NCBI GenBank assembly: GCA_964428185.1
Contig: CAYRXH010000133.1
Span: forward strand, 1 to 5,152
DNA from: CAYMAZ01 sp964428185
GTDB taxonomy: Bacteria; Bacteroidota; Bacteroidia; Bacteroidales; DTU049
Direction: 5' to 3'
Length of the DNA stretch: 5,152 bases
Each line of letters begins with the position of its first letter. Position 1 is the first letter of the stretch. A program made the position numbers and the translations under genes. The notes below the pieces were generated by a model. That model did not search any database, had not been told where the DNA came from, and saw nothing but the letters and a program-made list of their open reading frames with translations. This document shows positions 1 through 5,152 of the stretch, in pieces.

Positions 1-1815
1 ATAATCTTTGTTTATGCACTTATTAAAACCTCATCCAATACTATTCTTTGGGGTTTCTTAATACTAATTTTTTTATTTTATTACAGAAAAAATTTGCAAA
101 AACCATCCCTGAAATCAATCATTCTTCAAAAAAATTTAATGCATCCTATTGATATTCCCCAGTTTTCTATTGCATTGATTATTTGTTCTGGTTTCTTTTT
201 TTTGCAGGGATATTTTTTTTACAATTTACCCTACAACAATTTACCTCAGGGAGATTATGCATTTTATTCCATGGTGGTGGATTATATACGATTAACAGGA
301 ATTGAAAGTTATATAGGTGCTGAACACCCTTTTAAAACATTCATTGATTCACCCGTTCCATATCATTATACTGAAATTTGGGCATCAGCGTTTTTTGTTG
401 ATCTGTTCAAAATAAATACTATTGAATCACAGGTTGTTATTGTACATTCTTTGCTAGGAGCTATCCTATCCACGGGTTTGATTTCTCTAATCAAGCTATT
501 CAATAACACAATAATTTTTAAAATATTTTCACTTTTTAGTGTGTTTTTGACGGGTATTATTATTTATCGTTTTTTACCGCAAACGGATTCTTTTATCTTT
601 GCAATCGGCTGGAATTCAAAGCTTATTATCATCTCAATATTCTTGGTCTGGTTTTTTTATTTATTGAAAATCAAAAGTCATTTTTTCTACTTTCCATTGC
701 TTGCAATACCAATTGTGAACATTGCCACCGCACCAACGATTTTTACAAGTCTGTTTTGCTTTGTCTTTATTGAACTTTTTTTTAAGAAAGCTATGCGACA
801 AGTTCGCTGGCACATTTTAATTGACACTTTGCTGACGGCAACATTTATCGCCTCATTTTATATTATAAACTCCAAGTCAAATGCAAGCGGTGATTTTACG
901 TTAAATAACATTATTTCTGGACTGCAGAATGATATTAAAAAACCATTTTTAATCATAGCCGGTTCATTAATCATTTTTCTATCAATTTACATATTACATT
1001 TATTGCCATTCATCGTTATCATGTTCACAAAGCTAAGAACAAATATAATTGTTCTTATACAAAAACAATCTCTTGAGCGATTTATCCCGATAATTATGTT
1101 TATTTTCGGGCTTGTCTTCTGGAGTGTTTCAAACAACATTGTAGACTCCATTCAGTTTTTTTATCTGACCGCCTTATTGCCTTTTAACATTCTTCTACTA
1201 ATTATCTATGCCTATTTTAGCAAAATTTTAAACTTTCGGAAAAAAATCTGGAGTCACTTGTTTGTAATTTATTTTTTCATATTAATTGCAATCAACCTTC
1301 TGCAATTGAAGCAAACGCCCTTTTACAGATTTTCTGATACTACAGATACATATTCTGAAGAATATTTAAACTCCATCGTCAGCAAGATTGATACAAAAAA
1401 CTCAAACAAATTAATCGGTATCATACGAAATTCAGAAACAATTGATGATTATTGGGAGGCGGTGTCTTCTTATGGACAAATTTACTATCTGCATTTATTT
1501 TTTCATGGATACCGTGCAATACCTCTTGATGTGATGAATATTGACATTAACAAATTTCAAGGATTAGAAAAACAACGAATACAGTCTTATATTAAAGAGA
1601 CTGACTTTTACTGTTTTTATCAAGAAAAACTTGACAAGTCAGCATCATTACCTGTTCAATTTATGCAAGAGGAATTTGTAACAGCAAATAATATTTCAAT
1701 GTTAGTGTTAGATGAAAGAAGTTTGGTTTACATTAAGAATTTCCAGCATATTGTTGATACAGTAATTTCTGATCAAAAATCAGGACAAAATTTTGTCTTT
1801 CTTGAATTTGAATAA
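1..1815 (+). CDS. Polytopic membrane protein with C-terminal soluble domain, possible GT-C-type glycosyltransferase (5' partial)
   Basis: The frame is open from base 1 to the TAA at 1813-1815 (604 codons), so the gene enters through the left edge. A TTG at 94 could be called as a start, but the 31 codons before it encode a good membrane helix (about residues 14-28) followed by Arg-Lys, so I take the true start to lie upstream. About 11-12 hydrophobic helices run to roughly residue 435, followed by a polar, probably extracytoplasmic domain (about 442-604). The loop after the second visible helix carries GDYAFYS (84-90), with an acidic residue placed as in many GT-C enzymes, and then PYHYTEIW (120-127). 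A further aromatic motif, DSIQFFY, lies at 382-388. I do not recognise a named family. The architecture resembles proteins of Bacteroidota polysaccharide clusters, which suggests transfer of sugars from, or handling of, lipid-linked glycans (inference). Other options are a polymerase or a transporter-like protein. The gene lies 35 bases upstream of another membrane protein on the same strand, and its codon use is very AT-rich. Confidence 0.85.
   Translation: MIFVYALIKTSSNTILWGFLILIFLFYYRKNLQKPSLKSIILQKNLMHPIDIPQFSIALIICSGFFFLQGYFFYNLPYNNLPQGDYAFYSMVVDYIRLTGIESYIGAEHPFKTFIDSPVPYHYTEIWASAFFVDLFKINTIESQVVIVHSLLGAILSTGLISLIKLFNNTIIFKIFSLFSVFLTGIIIYRFLPQTDSFIFAIGWNSKLIIISIFLVWFFYLLKIKSHFFYFPLLAIPIVNIATAPTIFTSLFCFVFIELFFKKAMRQVRWHILIDTLLTATFIASFYIINSKSNASGDFTLNNIISGLQNDIKKPFLIIAGSLIIFLSIYILHLLPFIVIMFTKLRTNIIVLIQKQSLERFIPIIMFIFGLVFWSVSNNIVDSIQFFYLTALLPFNILLLIIYAYFSKILNFRKKIWSHLFVIYFFILIAINLLQLKQTPFYRFSDTTDTYSEEYLNSIVSKIDTKNSNKLIGIIRNSETIDDYWEAVSSYGQIYYLHLFFHGYRAIPLDVMNIDINKFQGLEKQRIQSYIKETDFYCFYQEKLDKSASLPVQFMQEEFVTANNISMLVLDERSLVYIKNFQHIVDTVISDQKSGQNFVFLEFE
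1767..1797. repeat. Small hairpin plus adjoining 14-base palindrome at the 3' end of the first gene
   Basis: CTGAT (1769-1773) pairs with ATCAG (1779-1783) around a CAAAA loop, extendable outward by one wobble pair and one A-T pair (1767-1785). The perfect palindrome GACAAAATTTTGTC follows at 1784-1797. Both lie inside the last codons of the upstream gene, just ahead of the candidate promoter of the next one. They could be an operator or a weak attenuator, but AT-rich DNA produces such symmetry by chance, so the functional assignment is weak. Confidence 0.25.
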
Positions 1816-1829
1816 GTTTTGTAACTTTG
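1802..1829 (+). promoter_or_regulatory. Candidate Bacteroidota-type promoter for the 464-residue membrane protein gene
   Basis: TAACTTTG at 1822-1829 matches the -7 consensus TAnnTTTG of the Bacteroidota primary sigma factor exactly. A TTG at 1802-1804 could be the -33 element, with a spacer of 17 bases, slightly short of the usual 19 or so. Transcription would start near 1833-1837, giving a leader of about 15 bases. The motif sits in the short gap between two genes, which supports it. The same octamer pattern also occurs by chance inside coding sequence here (594-601 and 2242-2249), so confidence is moderate. The gene may equally be read through from upstream. Confidence 0.45.
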
Positions 1830-1850
1830 GACATTGACCGATGATAATCC

Positions 1851-3245
1851 ATGTACAATATTAATTATCTTTCAATATCTGGAATTCTGTTAATTCTTCT
1901 TTATCTTCTGATCATTTTATACCTTTTCAATGTATATGGAAAAAGAAAATATGAATCTAATAATACTCTTAGGTTTTTATTCTTAAGAGGTTTGTTGCTA
2001 AAATTGTTTTCTGGAATTGCATTTGCTTTAATATATGATTTATATTACAAAAGAGGTGGGGACTCTTTTTATTATTTTTTGAATGCAAGCGCTCTCGGGG
2101 CTGAACTATTTAAAAATCCAAATGATTTTTTTACAGTGTTCCTTGGGTTTATTAATAAAACAGATATTTACAACCTTAACCGCGATTTTCTTTACTGGCC
2201 CAATTTAAATGACCCCTCCAAAATAGCAGTCCATAGATATTTATCTTTGTTTACAATAATTGGACTGAAAAATTATTATGTAACCACCATTTGTCTTAAT
2301 GCATTTTTATATATTTTTAACTGGAAGGTCTTTTTATATTTGAGAAAGCTTATGCCAAACAGAGAAAATACTGTTGCTTTCGGTATTCTATTTATTCCTT
2401 CCGTCCTGTTCTGGTCATCAGGTATACTTAAAGACGCATTTACTTTTACCTTCTCTCTATTTTTCTTAATCTCTTTTCATAAAATTTTCTTTCATAGAAG
2501 TTTAAATATCATAAATCTTATAAGTATCCTATTATCTGCCTATATTGTAATTTCAATGAAGCCATATATTCTTTTTGCAATGATAATAGGATGCTTTATA
2601 TGGCTAGGATTGTCATACTTATACAGGGTAAAAAACAAAACACTTAGAGTTGTTGTGTTCCCGCCCCTAATGATTATTATAGGAGTTTGGGGCATGTTTA
2701 CATTAACCTCAATGATGGCGGCTGCAGGTGGTTTTTTCGGAGATGTGGACTCCATGCTTGAAAAAGCAGTAAATGCCCAACAGGATCTCAAACAGGAATA
2801 TTACAAAGGTGCTGCTTTTGATATTGGCAATTATGATGCTTCTGTTCAGGGGGCTGTTTCTGTTGCTCCCGCTGCAATTGTTGCCGCATTGTTTCGTCCT
2901 TTTCTATGGGAGGCACAATCCATTGTTATGGTCATGTCAGGTATCGAGAATTTTATTATTTTATTGTTAACAATTTGGGTATTTATCCGAATAGGGTTAA
3001 AGTTTGTTGTTCAACAGATTTTTAAAAATCCATTTATTGTTTTTTGCTTTATCTACACAATAAATCTATCAATTGGAATTGGATTATCCACATCAAATTT
3101 CGGTGCACTTGTGAGGTTTAAAATTCCTATGTTGCCATTTTTCTTTATGGGACTTTTATTGATCTGGTATGAGTTCAGGGACAGTAGAAGAAGGAATAAA
3201 TCGACCATAATATCTTTAGATCCTGAATTTGATATAAAAAAATGA
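1851..3245 (+). CDS. Polytopic membrane protein, possible GT-C-like glycosyltransferase or Wzy-like polysaccharide protein
   Basis: This is a complete 464-residue gene ending in TGA. The ATG at 1851 is the first in-frame Met after a TAA at 1845-1847, and the next in-frame Met is residue 168, so the start is well fixed. No Shine-Dalgarno sequence precedes it. About 11-12 hydrophobic helices are visible, starting at residues 9-27 and 43-63. The loop after helix 2 has GGDSFYYF (69-76), an acidic-aromatic motif placed like the catalytic Asp of GT-C enzymes. Further motifs are PSVLFW (183-188) followed by SGILKD (190-195), LFRPFLWE (347-354), and a late NFGALVRFKIP (416-426) resembling the Arg-containing loops of polysaccharide membrane proteins. 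A polar loop (about 292-335) is probably extracytoplasmic. The C-terminus is basic and polar, so probably cytoplasmic. I recognise the style of protein but no named family. Its place between another membrane protein and an AsnB-like gene suggests surface-glycan assembly. It could be a glycosyltransferase, a polymerase or a flippase-like protein, and sequence alone does not decide. Confidence 0.85.
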   Translation: MYNINYLSISGILLILLYLLIILYLFNVYGKRKYESNNTLRFLFLRGLLLKLFSGIAFALIYDLYYKRGGDSFYYFLNASALGAELFKNPNDFFTVFLGFINKTDIYNLNRDFLYWPNLNDPSKIAVHRYLSLFTIIGLKNYYVTTICLNAFLYIFNWKVFLYLRKLMPNRENTVAFGILFIPSVLFWSSGILKDAFTFTFSLFFLISFHKIFFHRSLNIINLISILLSAYIVISMKPYILFAMIIGCFIWLGLSYLYRVKNKTLRVVVFPPLMIIIGVWGMFTLTSMMAAAGGFFGDVDSMLEKAVNAQQDLKQEYYKGAAFDIGNYDASVQGAVSVAPAAIVAALFRPFLWEAQSIVMVMSGIENFIILLLTIWVFIRIGLKFVVQQIFKNPFIVFCFIYTINLSIGIGLSTSNFGALVRFKIPMLPFFFMGLLLIWYEFRDSRRRNKSTIISLDPEFDIKK

Positions 3246-3299
3246 TGCTGCCAGAAAATTAAAAAAAAGTACTGTTTTCTCCACAACCCAAAAATCCCT

Positions 3300-3307
3300 T
3301 ATTTTTG
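3300..3307 (+). promoter_or_regulatory. Candidate -7 promoter element ahead of the asparagine synthase gene
   Basis: TATTTTTG at 3300-3307 fits TAnnTTTG exactly and lies in the 75-base gap before the AsnB-family gene. No clean TTG or TTTG is found at -33; the nearest candidate is TGTTTT at 3273-3278, 21 bases upstream. Transcription would start near 3312, leaving a leader of only about 9 bases of A/T-rich sequence with no Shine-Dalgarno motif. The local DNA is rich in A and T runs, so a chance match is a real possibility. Confidence 0.35.
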
Positions 3308-3320
3308 AAAAAAATATCTT

Positions 3321-5152
3321 ATGTGCGGCATCGCTGGTCTTGTTGGTTTTCCTGATTCAAAAGCAGATATCAAAGTCATGACCAATGCTATGTCACACAG
3401 GGGTCCTGATGCTGAGGGATTTCATCATGACGATATATGCAGTCTTGGTCATCGGCGCCTTAGTATCATTGATCTCTCTGATGCTGCCAATCAACCAATG
3501 AAATCACACTGCGGACGGTATTTGATGGTCTATAACGGCGAAGTTTACAACTTTCATGATATTGCTGCTGAGATCGGAATACAAATGCGCACTGCTTCTG
3601 ATACCGAAGTGATACTGGAAGCCTTTGTCAAATGGGGAAACAGCTTCGTGTATCGCCTCAATGGTATGTTTGCCATTGCCATCTGGGATATACAGGAACA
3701 CAAACTGCATCTTTTTCGTGATAGAATTGGTGTCAAACCTTTGTACTATTTTCACTCCGGTCAGCAATTTGCCTTTGCCTCCGAACTGAAAGCGATAACA
3801 GCAGTGGGTAGAATCAGACAACAGCTGCACATTGATCAGGAAGCCATAATGTGCTATCTTCACATGGGATATACTCCTGCTCCATATTCTGCCTATGCTG
3901 AAATCAGAAAATTTCCGCAGGGTTCAGCCGGAACATTCAGCAAAGGGCAGTTTGAAATGACACAATGGTGGAAACCCGAAGATCAAATCAAAGGAACAAT
4001 CATCTCTGATGAACATGGTGCCACCGAACAACTTGATTCTCTGCTTAGGGATTCAGTAAAAAAACGGCTTATCAGCGATGTTCCCTACGGTACTTTCCTA
4101 AGCGGCGGCATTGACTCAAGCACTGTAACTGCCATTGCTCAAACCCAGTGCAGTGGAACGCTCAATACTTTTTCAATTGGGTTCAGTGACAGCAAATTTA
4201 ATGAATCAATATTTGCAAAAAAAGTGGCAGAGTATCTGGGAACCCGACACCATGAGTTCATTCTTGAGCAACAGGACGCCCTGAAATTGATAACCGACTT
4301 GAACAGCATTTATGATGAACCATTTGCCGATAGCTCAGCGATACCCACTCTGCTTGTTTCAAAAATGGCAAAACAGCACGTCACCATGACACTCTCAGGA
4401 GACGGTGGTGATGAATTGTTCTTCGGATATGGTGCATACAACTGGGCCCGTCGCCTGAATCATCCGTTCTTCAAACACATGCGTACACCCCTTAGACTGG
4501 CACTTGGCATGGGGAACAGCAGACAAAAGCGCGCATCCTGGCTTTTCAACTTCAATGCCCAAAACAATCTGAGAACACATATCTTCTCTCAGGAACAGTA
4601 TCTGTTTTCTGAAACTGAAGCTTATTCATTGCTTCATAATCAAAAGAACATGAAACATCTGATTGATTATGAGAAAGATATCTCTGCACGCCAGCTGGAT
4701 TTTGCCGAACTCCAGGCATTGTTTGATATGAAATATTATCTCCCAGATGATCTACTGGTTAAAGTTGACCGCGCAAGCATGCACTTTTCACTGGAAACAA
4801 GAGTCCCAATACTTGACTACCGCATCGCTGAATTCGCACTCAATTTGTCACCTGCACTGAAACTGAAGAATAAACAGACCAAGTATCTTCTGAAACAGGT
4901 TCTTTTCAAATATGTTCCCGAACATCTGTTTGAAAGACCCAAATGGGGCTTCAGCATCCCCCTTGCCGGATGGATGAGAAATTCTTTGAATGAAATGATC
5001 CTTGACCATATTCACTCTGATACACTGCAATCTTATCTTCAAATAAAAACGGATGCCATTCCGGCAGTAAGAAAATGGATGGCAGGAAACGATTTATATT
5101 ACAACAGAATCTGGCAACTGTTTGTACTGAGCAGGTTTCTGGAGTCCTATTA
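3321..5152 (+). CDS. asnB: Asparagine synthase (glutamine-hydrolysing), AsnB-family amidotransferase, 3' end at window edge
   Basis: The frame is open from ATG 3321 for 610 codons and the window stops after 'TA' of codon 611, probably the stop, since the protein already has a family-like end (WQLFVLSRFLE). The start is fixed by chemistry: Cys2 in MCGIAG must become the N-terminal nucleophile after Met removal. The class II glutaminase domain (about 2-190) shows SHRGPD (25-30), GHRRLSI (43-49), YNGEVYN (71-77), SDTE (93-96), RDRIGVKPLYY (133-143) and FASELKA (152-158). The synthase domain (about 235-600) has the PP-loop SGGIDSS (261-267), FSIGF (284-288), DEPFADSSAIPT (332-343), SGDGGDELFFGY (359-370), LPDDLLVKVDRASM (474-487), ETRVP (492-496), KYLLK (521-525) and RPKWGF (539-544). 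No key residue appears lost. The family hydrolyses glutamine and amidates an AMP-activated carboxylate, classically aspartate to asparagine, in the cytoplasm. Beside polysaccharide-type membrane genes, the substrate may instead be a sugar carboxylate (inference). The gene is GC-richer than its neighbours. Confidence 0.96.
   Translation, partial: MCGIAGLVGFPDSKADIKVMTNAMSHRGPDAEGFHHDDICSLGHRRLSIIDLSDAANQPMKSHCGRYLMVYNGEVYNFHDIAAEIGIQMRTASDTEVILEAFVKWGNSFVYRLNGMFAIAIWDIQEHKLHLFRDRIGVKPLYYFHSGQQFAFASELKAITAVGRIRQQLHIDQEAIMCYLHMGYTPAPYSAYAEIRKFPQGSAGTFSKGQFEMTQWWKPEDQIKGTIISDEHGATEQLDSLLRDSVKKRLISDVPYGTFLSGGIDSSTVTAIAQTQCSGTLNTFSIGFSDSKFNESIFAKKVAEYLGTRHHEFILEQQDALKLITDLNSIYDEPFADSSAIPTLLVSKMAKQHVTMTLSGDGGDELFFGYGAYNWARRLNHPFFKHMRTPLRLALGMGNSRQKRASWLFNFNAQNNLRTHIFSQEQYLFSETEAYSLLHNQKNMKHLIDYEKDISARQLDFAELQALFDMKYYLPDDLLVKVDRASMHFSLETRVPILDYRIAEFALNLSPALKLKNKQTKYLLKQVLFKYVPEHLFERPKWGFSIPLAGWMRNSLNEMILDHIHSDTLQSYLQIKTDAIPAVRKWMAGNDLYYNRIWQLFVLSRFLESY

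Noticed and set aside
1841..1864. Seven-codon upstream frame (MIIHVQY) overlapping the start at 1851
   Set aside because: It is very short, lacks a ribosome binding site, and is expected by chance in AT-rich sequence.
3253..3280. Possible terminator after the second membrane gene (AGAAAA paired with TTTTCT)
   Set aside because: Only a six-base A/T-rich stem with a 16-base loop and no following T run; not a credible intrinsic terminator.
2540..3286. Frames at 2540-2791 (minus), 2773-2970 (plus) and 3053-3286 (minus)
   Set aside because: They overlap the 464-residue membrane protein in other frames; their composition is only a by-product of that gene.
3243..3489. Eleven-base direct repeat TGATGCTGCCA at 3243-3253 and 3479-3489
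   Set aside because: A single short repeat with no flanking symmetry; the second copy is inside conserved AsnB coding sequence, so chance is the simplest explanation.
3504..3863. Minus-strand open frame of 119 codons (and a nested 60-codon frame at 3554-3736)
   Set aside because: It lies wholly antisense to the well-conserved glutaminase domain of the AsnB-family gene; a shadow frame.
4395..5042. Minus-strand open frames at 4395-4580 and 4848-5042
   Set aside because: Both are antisense to conserved synthase-domain motifs and show no features of their own.
1..5152. CRISPR array, tRNA, rRNA, insertion sequence, phage or toxin-antitoxin genes
   Set aside because: Looked for on both strands by eye; no spaced repeats, cloverleaf sequences, transposase motifs or suitable small genes were seen, and coding sequence fills nearly the whole window.

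Overview
The window holds three same-strand genes and almost nothing else: two AT-rich genes for multi-spanning membrane proteins, then a more GC-rich asparagine synthase-type amidotransferase gene. Both outer genes are cut by the window edges. The organism is most likely a member of the Bacteroidota. Both intergenic gaps carry an exact match to the Bacteroidota -7 promoter consensus TAnnTTTG, neither internal start codon has a Shine-Dalgarno sequence, and the membrane proteins have the look of the lineage-specific proteins found in Bacteroidota surface-polysaccharide loci. No ribosomal or housekeeping marker is present to settle the phylum.

Layout: positions 1-1815 are the 3' part of a polytopic membrane protein with a C-terminal soluble domain. 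It has features reminiscent of GT-C-type glycosyltransferases or polysaccharide-handling proteins, and its reading frame is open through the left edge. A 35-base gap holds a candidate promoter. Positions 1851-3245 are a complete 464-residue polytopic membrane protein with motifs that suggest a second GT-C-like or Wzy-like enzyme. A 75-base gap follows with another candidate promoter. Positions 3321 to the right edge encode a class II glutamine amidotransferase / asparagine synthase (AsnB family). All the main glutaminase and ATP-binding motifs are intact, and the window ends after 'TA' of what is probably its stop codon. No intergenic stretch exceeds 75 bases.

Working model (inference): this is part of a capsule, exopolysaccharide or O-antigen cluster. 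The two membrane proteins would act on lipid-linked glycans at the periplasmic face. The AsnB-like enzyme would transfer glutamine-derived ammonia to a carboxyl group, either on a sugar (for example a uronic acid) or on aspartate. No RNA gene, CRISPR array, transposase, phage gene or defence gene is visible. I found no convincing evidence of an entirely new system. The main points of interest are the two poorly characterised membrane proteins, the amidotransferase beside them, and the sharp composition change between them.
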